A DNA stretch of 64,000 nt from Piscinibacter defluvii (GTDB lineage Bacteria; Pseudomonadota; Gammaproteobacteria; Burkholderiales; Burkholderiaceae_C). Each line of letters begins with the position of its first letter. Position 1 is the stretch's first letter. The stretch lies in the NCBI RefSeq assembly GCF_004011805.1, contig NZ_RCHJ01000024.1, forward strand, positions 43,533 through 107,532, in the 5' to 3' direction. The position numbers and the translations under genes are program-made. The notes beneath the pieces were generated by a model that was not told the origin of the DNA, made no database searches, and saw only the letters and a program-made list of their open reading frames with translations. Shown in pieces: positions 25,405 through 34,992 of this stretch.

Positions 25405-28394
25405 GCGCCCGCCTGCCGACGGGTGGTCGGATCGACCGCAACCGCGTCGTCAACTTCAGCTTCAACGGCCGCGCATTCAAGGGCCTGCAAGGCGACACGC
25501 TGGCCTCGGCGCTGCTGGCCAACGGCGTGTCGCTGGTGGCGCGAAGCTGGAAGTACCACCGCCCGCGCGGCGTTCTTTCGGCCGGCGTCGAGGAACCCAA
25601 CGCCCTGGTGCAGTTGTACGACGGCGCGCGCACGGTGCCCAATGCGCGCATGACCGAGGTCAGTCTGGTCGAGGGTCTGAGCGCACGCTCGATCCACGCC
25701 AGCCCGAGCGTCGAGTTCGACGTGAAGGCCGTCAACGGCTGGTTCTCGCGTTTGATTCCGGCCGGCTTCTACTACAAGACTTTCATGGCCTCGCAGGCCG
25801 CCTGGCACTTCTTCGAGAAGCACATCCGGGCCTCGAGCGGCCTGGGCGAGTCACCGACCGAAGGCGACCCCGACCGTTACGACAAGCGCTTCTCCCATTG
25901 CGACGTGCTGGTCGTCGGCGCAGGCCTGGCTGGCCTGTGCGCCGCGCTCGCCGCCGGCAAGGCCGGGGCACGCGTCATCCTGTGCGACGAGCAGGCCGAG
26001 CCCGGCGGCTGGTTGCTCGGCAGCGACGAGGCGGTCGACGGCCTGAGCGCCGCGACCTGGGTCGAGCGTTCGCTCGCGGCCCTGGCCGCGATGCCCGAAG
26101 TCACCGTCCTCTCCCGCACCACCGCGTTCGGCTACCAGGATCACGATCTCCTGACGCTGATCGAGCGGCGCGGCGACCACCTCGCGGCCGACAAGGCGCC
26201 GGTGTTCCGCGAACGGCTGTGGAAGGTGCGCGCCAAACAGGTGGTGCTGGCCACCGGTGCGCACGAGCGGCCGCTGGTCTACGCCAACAACGATCTGCCC
26301 GGCACGATGTTGGCCAGCGCAGTGTCGACCTACGTACGTCGTTATGCGGTGCTGCCCGGGCGAAATGCCGTGGTCTTCACGAACAACGACGCCGGCTACG
26401 ACGCCGCGCTGGCGCTCCATGGCGCCGGTGCCGCGGTCCAGGTGGTTGACGCGCGCGCTACGCCCCGCGGTTCGCTGAGCGAGAAGGCCAGGGGCGCGGG
26501 CATCGGCATCCTGGCCGGCCATGTGGTCACCGAGGCGCGCGGCGGCAAGCGCGTCAAGGGCGTGATCGTGCAAGGCATCGATGCGCAGAACCGGCTCACC
26601 GGCGCAGCGCGGATGCTGGCCTGCGATCTGGTGGCGCTTTCGGGCGGCTTCAGCCCCGTCATTCACCTGCATTGCCAGGCCGGCAGCAAGGCGGTGTGGG
26701 ACGAAGCGCGAGCCGCGTTCGTGCCCGGCAAGCCCGCGCAGTCGGAGCGCTCGGCCGGTTCGTGCTGCGGCGCGCAGACCCTGCAGGAGTGCGCGCGCGA
26801 TGGCCTCGCCGCAGGCACCGCAGCCGCGCAGGCGGCCGGTTTCGAGCCGGCCGCCATCGCCGCGCCGACGGTGGCCGGGTGCGACCCGGGAGACGTGCGC
26901 GCGCTGTGGCTCGTGCCGCATGCACGCAGCGCCAGTCGCGCGCCCAAGCAGTTCGTCGATCTGCAGAACGATGTCGCCGCGTCGGACATCCATCTCGCGA
27001 TCCGCGAGGGTTTCGAGTCGATCGAGCACGTCAAACGCTACACCGCCATGGGCTTCGGCACCGACCAGGGCAAGACCGGCAACATCAACGGCATGGGCAT
27101 CGCCGCCCAGGCGCTCGGCAAGACGATTCCGCAGGTTGGCACAACCACCTTCCGCCCGAACTACACGCCAGTCAGCTTCGGCGCGGTCGCCGGCCTCGAA
27201 CTGGGCGACGCGTTCGATCCGGTGCGCACCACGGCCATGCACGCCTGGCACGTGCAGCAGGGCGCCCTGTTCGAGGACGTGGGGCAGTGGAAGCGTCCGT
27301 GGTACTACCCCAAGGCCGGGGAAGACCTGCACGCGGCCGTCAAGCGCGAGGTGCTGTCGGCCCGCAGCGGCGTCGGCACGCTCGACGCGTCGACGCTCGG
27401 CAAGATCGACATCCAGGGACCGGATGCATCGACGCTGCTGAACTGGGTCTACAGCAACGCCTGGTCGAAGCTCGAAGTCGGCAAGTGCCGCTACGGACTG
27501 ATGCTCGACGAGAACGGCATGGTCTTCGACGACGGCGTGACCGTGCGCCTGGGCGAGAACCATTACCTGATGCATACGACCACCGGCGGCGCGGCACGCG
27601 TGCTGGCCTGGATGGAGCGCTGGCTGCAGACCGAGTGGCCGCACCTGAAGGTCTACCTAACGACCGTGACCGACCAGTGGGCCACGACCGCGGTGGTCGG
27701 CCCGAAGAGCCGCACGCTGCTGCGCAAGATCTGCAGCGACATCGACTTCGACGATGCAGCGTTCCCGTTCATGTCGTACCGCGAGGGCACGGTCGCCGGC
27801 GTCAAGGCCCGCGTCATGCGCATCAGCTTCTCGGGCGAGCGCAGCTACGAGGTCAACGTGCCGGCAGCCGACGGCCTGAAGGTGTGGGAAGCCATCCACG
27901 CCGCAGGCGCCGAGTTCGACATCACGCCCTACGGCACCGAGACGATGCACGTGCTGCGCGCCGAAAAGGGCTACATCATCGTCGGCCAGGACACCGACGG
28001 CTCGGTGACGCCGGTCGACCTCGGCATGGGGGCGATGGTCACCAAGACCAAGGATTGCCTGGGCAAGCGATCGCTCGCGCGCAGCGATACCGCCAAACCC
28101 GAACGCAAGCAGTTCGTCGGGCTGCTCTCCGACGATCCGCAGTTTGTGCTGCCCGAGGGCGCACAGATCCTCGTCGGCGAACTGAAAGGCATTCCCGCGC
28201 CGATGGCAGGGCACGTGACCTCGAGCTACCTGAGCCCGACGCTCGGCCGCTCGATCGCCCTGGCACTCGTCAAAGGAGGCGCCAGCCGGATCGGCGAACG
28301 CGTGCATGTCGCGATGCGCGACGGCCGCACCGTCACCGCCACCCTGGCCAATCCGGTCTTCTTCGACCCCAAAGCGGAGCGTCAAAATGCTTGA
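25401..28394 (+). CDS. soxA: Sarcosine oxidase, alpha subunit
   Basis: 997 residues, usual length for the family. N-terminal ferredoxin-like region (FSFNGRAFKGLQGDTLASAL), then the NAD-binding motif VLVVGAGLAGLCAALAAGKAG (within about 172-192, shown over its 21 positions as two halves), and a C-terminal aminomethyltransferase (GCV_T) domain that binds folate (IDIQGPDASTLLNWV, MLDENGMVFDDGVTVRL). It accepts the imine from the beta subunit and forms methylene-THF. ATG at 25401 overlaps the soxD stop; an upstream in-frame extension is antisense of nothing and out of register with soxD, so it is not used. Confidence 0.95.
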   Translation: MSARLPTGGRIDRNRVVNFSFNGRAFKGLQGDTLASALLANGVSLVARSWKYHRPRGVLSAGVEEPNALVQLYDGARTVPNARMTEVSLVEGLSARSIHASPSVEFDVKAVNGWFSRLIPAGFYYKTFMASQAAWHFFEKHIRASSGLGESPTEGDPDRYDKRFSHCDVLVVGAGLAGLCAALAAGKAGARVILCDEQAEPGGWLLGSDEAVDGLSAATWVERSLAALAAMPEVTVLSRTTAFGYQDHDLLTLIERRGDHLAADKAPVFRERLWKVRAKQVVLATGAHERPLVYANNDLPGTMLASAVSTYVRRYAVLPGRNAVVFTNNDAGYDAALALHGAGAAVQVVDARATPRGSLSEKARGAGIGILAGHVVTEARGGKRVKGVIVQGIDAQNRLTGAARMLACDLVALSGGFSPVIHLHCQAGSKAVWDEARAAFVPGKPAQSERSAGSCCGAQTLQECARDGLAAGTAAAQAAGFEPAAIAAPTVAGCDPGDVRALWLVPHARSASRAPKQFVDLQNDVAASDIHLAIREGFESIEHVKRYTAMGFGTDQGKTGNINGMGIAAQALGKTIPQVGTTTFRPNYTPVSFGAVAGLELGDAFDPVRTTAMHAWHVQQGALFEDVGQWKRPWYYPKAGEDLHAAVKREVLSARSGVGTLDASTLGKIDIQGPDASTLLNWVYSNAWSKLEVGKCRYGLMLDENGMVFDDGVTVRLGENHYLMHTTTGGAARVLAWMERWLQTEWPHLKVYLTTVTDQWATTAVVGPKSRTLLRKICSDIDFDDAAFPFMSYREGTVAGVKARVMRISFSGERSYEVNVPAADGLKVWEAIHAAGAEFDITPYGTETMHVLRAEKGYIIVGQDTDGSVTPVDLGMGAMVTKTKDCLGKRSLARSDTAKPERKQFVGLLSDDPQFVLPEGAQILVGELKGIPAPMAGHVTSSYLSPTLGRSIALALVKGGASRIGERVHVAMRDGRTVTATLANPVFFDPKAERQNA

Positions 28395-28992
28395 AACCCT
28401 GCAGCGCGCTGCACCGTCGGGAACCGGCCCGCGATCCGGCTCGGCGGTCCTCGATCGGGCCCTGCTGGCCGGCTGGCGCGAGGGACTGGCCGTCGTCAAC
28501 CTGCGCGGCGACGCCGCCGACGCCGCATTCCGCGCTGCCGCGTCGCGCGCTCTCGGCTTGGCATTGCCGGTGCAACCCTGCACGAGCACGGCCAATGGCG
28601 TTAGCCGAGTGGTCTGGGCCGGTCCCGACGACTGGTTCGTGATCGGGCCCAAGGGCCAGGCCGAAGTCATCGAGTCGCAACTGCGCACCGCGCTGGGCGG
28701 CATGCATCATGCGATCACCGACGTGAGCAGCGGCTACACCGTCGTGCAGCTGGGCGGTGCCGCGGTGCGCGACGTTCTGGCACAGGGCTGCCCGCTCGAT
28801 CTGCATCCGCGCGTCTTCAAGCCCGGCGCTTGCGCCGGCTCGCACTTCTTCAAGGCCTCGATCTGGTTGTGGCAGACCGACGAGGCGCCGACCTACGAGG
28901 CACTGGTGCGCCGCAGCTTCATGGGCTACTTCTGGCTCATGCTGGAGCGCAGCACGCAGGAGTGCGGCTTGGTCACGCGGCGCTTCGCGTGA
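28387..28992 (+). CDS. soxG: Sarcosine oxidase, gamma subunit
   Basis: 201 residues. SoxG family, with a GCV_T-like fold: RVVWAGPDDWFVIGP, ITDVSSGYTVVQLGG, DVLAQGCPLDLHPRVFKPG, RRSFMGYFWLMLERS. The ATG lies inside the last codons of soxA (8-bp overlap), which is typical translational coupling for this complex. The stop overlaps the folB start. Confidence 0.92.
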   Translation: MLETLQRAAPSGTGPRSGSAVLDRALLAGWREGLAVVNLRGDAADAAFRAAASRALGLALPVQPCTSTANGVSRVVWAGPDDWFVIGPKGQAEVIESQLRTALGGMHHAITDVSSGYTVVQLGGAAVRDVLAQGCPLDLHPRVFKPGACAGSHFFKASIWLWQTDEAPTYEALVRRSFMGYFWLMLERSTQECGLVTRRFA

Positions 28993-29417
28993 ACGCGTCC
29001 TGGACCGTCAGGGTCGAGCGGCTGGAGGTCCAGCTGTCGGTGGGCGTCCATGCCGACGAGGTCGCACCGCAACCGGTATGGGTCAGTCTGACTGCCACCG
29101 GGATGGCCTCGGCGTCGCCCGGTTCGCTCGATCAGTGCTTCGACTACGAACCGCTGTGCCGCTGGATGTCGGATGAATGGCCGTGCTCGCCTCACACGCC
29201 GCTGCTCGAGACGCGCATCAACCAGCTGCAGGCCTTTCTGTTCGGCATGGACGCGCGAGTGCAGACGGTATGGGTCGGCTTGTACAAGCAGCGCATGAGT
29301 CGCAATGCCGTGGCAGTTGGCATCGAGCGTCAGACGTCTCGGCACGAGTTCGATGCACAGCAGCGGGCTGCCGCGGCGGACTTGGTCAAACGCTTGCCCG
29401 AACCGTCCGTCGCTTGA
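28989..29417 (+). CDS. folB: Dihydroneopterin aldolase-like protein, catalytic Lys present
   Basis: 142 residues from GTG 28989 (GTGA overlap with soxG). FolB fold: LSVGVHADEVAPQPVWVSL, CFDYEPLCRWMSDEWP, HTPLLETRINQL, VWVGLYKQRM with the catalytic-position Lys, then VAVGIERQT. It probably supplies pterin for tetrahydrofolate, the cofactor of SoxA, GlyA and PurU. Its relative at 12212 in the opposite operon lacks the Lys. Confidence 0.8.
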   Translation: MNASWTVRVERLEVQLSVGVHADEVAPQPVWVSLTATGMASASPGSLDQCFDYEPLCRWMSDEWPCSPHTPLLETRINQLQAFLFGMDARVQTVWVGLYKQRMSRNAVAVGIERQTSRHEFDAQQRAAAADLVKRLPEPSVA

Positions 29418-29427
29418 AGGGAATCGT

Positions 29428-30315
29428 ATGCAGCCAGCCAAGGCCGATCAACCAACGCCGGGCCACTATGCGCTGACCCTCGCTGCCGCAAGCGCGCGCG
29501 GACAGGTCGCCGCGGTCGCGGCGCTGCTGGAAGGGCACGGTGCCTACATCGAAGAGTTCGCGGTCTTCGACGACGTGCTGAGCAAGCGCTTCTATGTTCG
29601 AACCGTGTTCCGACTCGATGCGGCGGACGCAGGCACGCTGGCGGCGCTGCGCCAGCAGTACGCACAGGTCGTGGCCAGGTTCGAGGACGCACAAGGCGCG
29701 GTCCACGATCTGCAGCGCCCAACCCGCGTCCTGATCATGGTGTCCAAAGCCGACCACTGCCTGCGCGACCTGCTCGCGCAGTGGCGGAATCACGATCTGG
29801 CGATGGACATCGTCGCCGTCGTGTCCAACCACACCGACCTCGCGCCGCTGGTCACTGCCGAGGGTCTTCCCTTCCATCACCTGCCGGTGAGTGCAGACAC
29901 CAAGCCGCAACAGGAGGCTGCGTTGCTGCGCTGCATCGAAGAACATGGCGCCGAACTCGTGGTTCTGGCTCGTTACATGCAGGTGCTGTCCGAGGATCTG
30001 TGTCGCCGGCTCGCGGGCCGCGTCATCAACATTCACCATTCGTTCCTGCCTGGATTCAAGGGGGCCAAGCCCTATGCGCAAGCGCACGCGCGAGGTGTCA
30101 AGCAGATCGGCGCCACGGCCCACTTCGCGACGGTCGAGTTGGACGAAGGGCCCATCATCGAGCAAGCGCTGGAGCGCGTGGATCATGCGTTCAGCCCCGA
30201 ACAGCTGCTGAGCACCGGACGGCATGTCGAATGCCTGGTGCTTGGCCGGGCGTTGCGCTATGTGCTGGAGCATCGAGTGTTCATCAATGGGCTGCGCACG
30301 GTTGTCCTGAGGTGA
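29428..30315 (+). CDS. purU: Formyltetrahydrofolate deformylase
   Basis: 295 residues. Hydrolyses 10-formyl-THF to formate and THF, returning free folate to the sarcosine oxidase reaction. N-terminal ACT-like domain, then the formyl-transferase fold: IMVSKADHCLRDLL, VLARYMQVLSEDLC, and the catalytic Asn-His-Asp set in INIHHSFLPGFKGAKPY and ATVELDEGPIIEQ. The ACT segment is divergent (LTLAAASARGQVAAV, without the usual CPDRPG). AAGGGA precedes the ATG. The stop overlaps the folC start. Confidence 0.93.
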   Translation: MQPAKADQPTPGHYALTLAAASARGQVAAVAALLEGHGAYIEEFAVFDDVLSKRFYVRTVFRLDAADAGTLAALRQQYAQVVARFEDAQGAVHDLQRPTRVLIMVSKADHCLRDLLAQWRNHDLAMDIVAVVSNHTDLAPLVTAEGLPFHHLPVSADTKPQQEAALLRCIEEHGAELVVLARYMQVLSEDLCRRLAGRVINIHHSFLPGFKGAKPYAQAHARGVKQIGATAHFATVELDEGPIIEQALERVDHAFSPEQLLSTGRHVECLVLGRALRYVLEHRVFINGLRTVVLR

Positions 30316-31745
30316 CAGTGCGATCGCGTCACTGCAGGAGCGATGCGCCACGCCGGCCCGGGCGGGTTGCGTCCGGCGACGGTGCATCGTTGGCGGGAGT
30401 TTGGCAACGACTGCAGGCGCTGGTTGATTGGGAGCGATCCGATCGCGCCGGCATGCGCGTTGACCTTTCGCCCGAACTCGACTTGCTGTCGCGCATCGGC
30501 GACCCGCACGAACAGTTCCGGTCGGTCCATGTCGCCGGCACGAAGGGCAAGGGATCGGTCTGCGCGCTGATCGAGGCAGGCCTACTCCATGCGGGCTGGC
30601 GTGCCGGTCGGTATGCCTCGCCGCACATCGAGCATGTGACCGAGCGCGTCAGCCACTTGGGGAGGCCGATTCCGGAGGCCTTGTTGGCGGCGGCACTGGT
30701 CCGCGCGCTCGACGCCCGGGATGCGGCATGCCGGGACGGTACTGCTGCGCGCGAGGCCACGTGGTTCGACGTCGTCACGGCCGCGGCTTTCTGGTCGTTT
30801 GCCGAGATCGAGCTTGAATGGGTCGTGATCGAAGTCGGCTTGGGCGGCCTGCTCGATTCCACCAACGTGGTGTTGCCGGAACTGGCCATCGTGACCAACG
30901 TGGAACTCGAACACACCGAGATCCTGGGCAAGACCGTCGAGGCGATCGCCGTACAGAAGGCAGGCATCATCAAGGCTGGCCGGCCGGTGTTGACGCCCAT
31001 TCCCTCGTCGCATGCTGCCGGGCGCGTCGTCAGGCAGGCCGCCGAGGCACTTGCTGTTGATCTGACTTGCATCGACCTGAGTCGACGCCTCGGGCTGCAA
31101 GCAGCCAACCTCGCCCTTGCGCGCGCCGCACTCCGGCGGCTGGGCGAAGCGGGCGTCGCAAGCCCCGCGCGTGGCACCGTGCTGGGGGCCCGAGACCTTC
31201 CGCGTTCCGTGGCGCTGACGGCAAGACTCCCGGGCCGGATGGAGGCGTTCGAGATCGAGCAGTCCAAGGATGCCGTGGGCCGGCGTCGCAGGGGCAAGGT
31301 CAAGGTCGTGCTCGATGGTGCCCACGTAGGCTTCGCGATCGCGGCCGTCATCGAGGAGTTGAGGCGCGATCCCGCCTATGCGTCGGACGCGGTGGTCTTG
31401 TTGGCGCTGGGATCGGACAAGAACGCCGATGACTTCATCGGCAGGCTCGAGACCGTGGCGTCGCATGTGATCTGTACACAGCTGCCCGGCGACAGACGGT
31501 CGTGGCCGGCAGACGAACTTGCTCGCGTCTGCGGGCGCCACGGGCTGGTGTCCGAGAGCATCGGCGATCCAACCGGCGCGTTCCTGAGATGTCGCGAGTT
31601 GATCCAGGGGCACTCATGGATTCTCGTGACGGGTTCGCTGCACTTGGTTGGCGCCGTGCGGTCCCGTCTGCGCGATTGGATGCATCTGGAAACCACGATT
31701 CACTGCTTCCACTCACGACCGTCCACGGCAGCTGGCGCCGACTGA
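30312..31745 (+). CDS. folC: Folylpolyglutamate/dihydrofolate synthase
   Basis: 477 residues from GTG 30312 (GTGA overlap with purU). Mur-ligase-like ATP-dependent addition of glutamate to folates: P-loop VAGTKGKGSVCALIEAG, YASPHIEHVTERV, EVGLGGLLDSTNVV, TNVELEHTEILG, and VVLDGAHVGFA in the C-terminal domain. Longer than the common 420-430 residues because of extensions at both ends. Last gene of the glyA-sdaA-soxBDAG-folB-purU-folC operon; it retains folate inside the cell. Confidence 0.88.
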   Translation: MTVRSRHCRSDAPRRPGRVASGDGASLAGVWQRLQALVDWERSDRAGMRVDLSPELDLLSRIGDPHEQFRSVHVAGTKGKGSVCALIEAGLLHAGWRAGRYASPHIEHVTERVSHLGRPIPEALLAAALVRALDARDAACRDGTAAREATWFDVVTAAAFWSFAEIELEWVVIEVGLGGLLDSTNVVLPELAIVTNVELEHTEILGKTVEAIAVQKAGIIKAGRPVLTPIPSSHAAGRVVRQAAEALAVDLTCIDLSRRLGLQAANLALARAALRRLGEAGVASPARGTVLGARDLPRSVALTARLPGRMEAFEIEQSKDAVGRRRRGKVKVVLDGAHVGFAIAAVIEELRRDPAYASDAVVLLALGSDKNADDFIGRLETVASHVICTQLPGDRRSWPADELARVCGRHGLVSESIGDPTGAFLRCRELIQGHSWILVTGSLHLVGAVRSRLRDWMHLETTIHCFHSRPSTAAGAD

Positions 31746-31916
31746 AAGCAGACCCAAGGTGGTTCCAAGTTCGATCGGCGCGGATATCCCCGATTGAACG
31801 CGGGGTGACCGGCCGCTTGTGGTCGAGCCCGGAAGCTCACTAGCAAGGGTCGCGCGTCGGCTCTGGCCGTAAGGCGACACTAGTACTGCTACTGCCAGCG
31901 CTGCTGCCTCCGGGTG

Positions 31917-34076
31917 TCAGTCCCGTTCCCCTCGATCGGCACGTCGCCAAGCCTCGAGAAACTCCACTACCTCGTGGGATGCAGTTGTCGCTGCAACTTC
32001 CTCAACGCGCTGGCGGAATGCACCAAGGTCGAGGACCTTCTCCGTACCGTTCATGCGAGCGTGTGTCGTTCGCTTGGCGACGGCGTCACCGAGGCCGGCA
32101 AAGCCCAATCCCCGCGACCATCCGTGGGAGGTGAATGCTCTTGCCAACTGCGTGACGCCCTCGTCGGTGGCCTGCAGCGCTGACGTCCAGGCTCGCGCCG
32201 CCGCCCCATGGTCGCCGGCGAGTTCGCTCCACGTGAAGAGGAGATAGCATAGGTCGCGGTGTCCGGCGAGAGTGCCATCCTCGGCTGCCATAACGATGCG
32301 TTCCAGCAGAAGAGTCCGAAGTCGGCCCGCATCGGCCTCCGTCGTCAGGCAGCTTTCAGGAGGCTCGGGCTGCTTGCCCTCGCGTGGGTAATAGTCCGCC
32401 CAAGCCGACGAGCTGAAATCTGCAAGCCACCCGACGGGAGCTGCCTGGCACGCTTGCACGAACACTTCGGAGCGCTCGGCCAGCGACATCCGATCGAGCG
32501 TCAGCGCTCGCAGCAACCAATGCAGGCGCAGTTCGTTGCTACCTATGCTGAACGCCCGAGCTGCATCCGCGTCGACATTGATCTCGTCGGAAACAGCGAA
32601 CAACGCATCGAGTAGCGGCGGGACTGAGTCCTTAGCGATCCGGCCGGCGTGCGTGTTCAGTTCGGTCAAAAGAACGGCGGCCTTCGTTCCGCCGGACTTG
32701 CGCGTGACCGTTATCGCGTGACGCATCGTCGCCATCACGAAGTCACGATCTCCCGCTCGCTCGATCAGCTCTTCCAGCTCCGCCCGAGGCAACACCTCAT
32801 CGCCAACCGCGAAACGGAAGTAGGAGTCAAAGTGCGCCATGGAGCAAACGCGTCGCTCCATTGCCCATTGCTTCGCGAATCCGTCGCCATAGGTCATGTT
32901 GGACCAGACGGACTCAAGCGCTGGAAACAACCGCATCAAGACACGACGCAGCCGATCCGCCTGCGCTCCTCCGTCTTCGCCGAAGAGCAAGTCTTCGAGA
33001 CGCTTTGCAGCGGCCTCGCGTTCGCGCCCGTCACTCCTAGCACCGCGACACATCAGTTCCTTGTTTTGCCGAATGGCGCGATAGGTCGCAGGGTGAAGGA
33101 GACGCATCACCTCCAACGCCAGGAAGTCGGCGACGTCAACTTCACCGGTCACGGCGGGCCAAGTCACGGTGAGCGAATTGGCGAAGCGAGCAACATCACG
33201 AGGTGTTCTCATGGCCGGCGCGACGCCCTCGTGAAACATGTTCATGAACCGGACCATCTGCTCTTGGTCGGGTGTTCCGCAGATCGCTTCGATGAGGCCC
33301 AGCAGATGCTGCTGCACCTCCATCGAAGTGGGTTCCGGCAGCTCGAATGCTGCCTGGACGATCTTCTCAAGATAGTGCGGCCCCTCCGAAGGGTAGCGCT
33401 CGCTGACGATCTTTTCAGCCAACTGGCGGTCGTAGACCAACAGGTAGAGCACGTTCGGCAAGCGACCGACGGACTTGACCAGTCTGAAGATCAGCAGGGC
33501 TTCGTCAGGCGACAGGCGATCGATATCGTCGATGACGATGAGAAAGCGCTTCTTCTGTTCACCGAGGGCCTTGGACAGCTCTCCATGGAGTTTCTCCACG
33601 CTCTCGTCCTGCTGGATCAGGCCACCCAGCCACTCCATGGCCCCACCGGCCGCAGCGCCGATACCACCAGCTCCGGCCGCATCGGCCGCGCCGCCGAGGA
33701 CCGATCCCGCGCGTAGCAACCGTGCGCCGAGTTTCGGGAGGTGCTTCTTGATCTTGTCGCCAAGGCTTGGGGAGAGTCCTGCATAGAGCTCGCGAAAGAA
33801 GGCGAGGGCCAGCGCGTCTTCTCCTCGGAACCACCAACAGGTGAAGTCGATGATCTGCAGATCGCCCGTCTTGATCGCGTCCGACAGGTGGTGTCGGATC
33901 AGGTTGACGGCGCTACTCTTACCGGATCCCCACGGTCCATTGAGTGCAATGACCGAGCCTGTCGGTGATTGCATTCTCTGAATGCTCGCAGCGAGCGCGC
34001 GAGCAAATGGATCAACTCCAAAGCGATCCTCGTTCGGGGCCGCGATGGGCTGATCATCGTGAGGAAGGGCGCTCAT
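31917..34076 (-). CDS. KAP-family P-loop NTPase
   Basis: 719 residues from ATG 34076 with GGGAG upstream. KAP NTPase: Walker A NGPWGSGKSSAVNLI (about 43), DFTCWWFRGEDALALAFFRELYAG, a Gly/Ala-rich hydrophobic insert (about 125-155) that may be the membrane hairpin typical of KAP proteins, and Walker B FLIVIDDIDRLSPDEALLIFRLVK. Bacterial KAP proteins include phage-exclusion factors such as PifA. Its place beside an antitoxin-like gene and a type I R-M remnant supports a defence role (inference). Transcribed toward folC, convergent. Confidence 0.8.
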   Translation of the reverse strand: MSALPHDDQPIAAPNEDRFGVDPFARALAASIQRMQSPTGSVIALNGPWGSGKSSAVNLIRHHLSDAIKTGDLQIIDFTCWWFRGEDALALAFFRELYAGLSPSLGDKIKKHLPKLGARLLRAGSVLGGAADAAGAGGIGAAAGGAMEWLGGLIQQDESVEKLHGELSKALGEQKKRFLIVIDDIDRLSPDEALLIFRLVKSVGRLPNVLYLLVYDRQLAEKIVSERYPSEGPHYLEKIVQAAFELPEPTSMEVQQHLLGLIEAICGTPDQEQMVRFMNMFHEGVAPAMRTPRDVARFANSLTVTWPAVTGEVDVADFLALEVMRLLHPATYRAIRQNKELMCRGARSDGREREAAAKRLEDLLFGEDGGAQADRLRRVLMRLFPALESVWSNMTYGDGFAKQWAMERRVCSMAHFDSYFRFAVGDEVLPRAELEELIERAGDRDFVMATMRHAITVTRKSGGTKAAVLLTELNTHAGRIAKDSVPPLLDALFAVSDEINVDADAARAFSIGSNELRLHWLLRALTLDRMSLAERSEVFVQACQAAPVGWLADFSSSAWADYYPREGKQPEPPESCLTTEADAGRLRTLLLERIVMAAEDGTLAGHRDLCYLLFTWSELAGDHGAAARAWTSALQATDEGVTQLARAFTSHGWSRGLGFAGLGDAVAKRTTHARMNGTEKVLDLGAFRQRVEEVAATTASHEVVEFLEAWRRADRGERD

Positions 34077-34198
34077 CAGTCCGATCTCCCGCAGTGCATG
34101 GCATTTTCTTGGCGCAAGCATCTCATAGAGATCCCCGCCACTTCAGTGGTAGCCCAGACCTGTCGGACCGCCGCGTGGTCACGCCGTAGGATCTCAGG

Positions 34199-34534
34199 AT
34201 GAACCAGAAGGCGCTAGCGGAATTGCGAGCGAGCATCGGCGACGAGCTGCTCGGCAAGCTCCTGGGAAGATCAGCCACTTCGTTGCGCGCTTATGCGAGC
34301 GGACGCCGAGTCGTTCCGCCCAGCGTTGCCACGCGCGCCGCATGGCTAGAGCGGATTGCTGTCGACTTGGCCGGCGGATACGATTCCAGTGGCGCGCGCG
34401 CTTGGTTCGGGCGTGCGAGAGCTGAACTCGGGCACCGGTCGCCGCTGCAGGTGCTTGGCCGCGACTGGCAACCGTTAGACGAAGTAGCGGTGCAGGTGGA
34501 GAGACTCGCCGCCACTCTTCGCGGGCCGGTCTAG
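34199..34534 (+). CDS. Antitoxin-like (MbcA/ParS/Xre C-terminal domain) protein
   Basis: 111 residues. A HTH-like N-terminus (LLGKLLGRSATSLRAYASGRRVVPP) is followed by GARAWFGRARAELGHRSPLQVLGRDW, the Pro-Leu/Leu-x-x-x-W pattern of DUF2384 antitoxins that normally pair with RES toxins. No RES-domain gene is adjacent; the neighbour downstream on the other strand is an unrelated acidic protein. AGGA precedes the ATG. Divergent from the KAP gene (123-bp gap), which it may regulate. Confidence 0.5.
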   Translation: MNQKALAELRASIGDELLGKLLGRSATSLRAYASGRRVVPPSVATRAAWLERIAVDLAGGYDSSGARAWFGRARAELGHRSPLQVLGRDWQPLDEVAVQVERLAATLRGPV

Positions 34535-34535
34535 G

Positions 34536-34886
34536 TCATCGATCTTTGCGTTGAGCGTCGGGGTGGAACATCGAGTCGATGGCCCGTTCGAACTCTGGCG
34601 AACCGATCGGGTCGAGCATCAGGGGCGGGTCATCGTAGGTTCCATCGTCCGTAACCACCGGTCCAAACTCCACCGGGGGCTCCATCTCTGACCGGCGCGC
34701 GACGGCGCGGGCCGTGAAGACGTCCAGCAGCTTGCGTGCGGTGGAGGGGCTCGCCAAAAGACGCCGCACGAGGAGCGCCACCGACTGCGGCCCTCCGCGC
34801 AGGGACTGCTCTGCCTCCGCGCCCGCCACCTCGCGCAGCGCCTCTGCGAGAACTTCAGGATCGATTTCGTCATCGGGCGGATTCAT
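34536..34886 (-). CDS. Small acidic hypothetical protein
   Basis: 116 residues, strongly acidic, helical in the middle (VALLVRRLLASPSTARKLLDVFTARAVARR), no recognised domain. Its stop abuts the stop of the antitoxin-like gene (convergent). Unknown function. Confidence 0.5.
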   Translation of the reverse strand: MNPPDDEIDPEVLAEALREVAGAEAEQSLRGGPQSVALLVRRLLASPSTARKLLDVFTARAVARRSEMEPPVEFGPVVTDDGTYDDPPLMLDPIGSPEFERAIDSMFHPDAQRKDR

Positions 34887-34992
34887 GGATGCACTCTAGT
34901 CCGTTCGTCGCGGGCCGCAACCCCATCCGGCCGATCCGGTTGCGGGCCACCGTGCCGATTTGGTCACATCCCTATCGCGCCTTGCCCCAGAC

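Noticed and set aside
25851..27644. 597-residue leftward open frame opposite soxA
   Set aside because: Shadow of soxA; no domain or start site.
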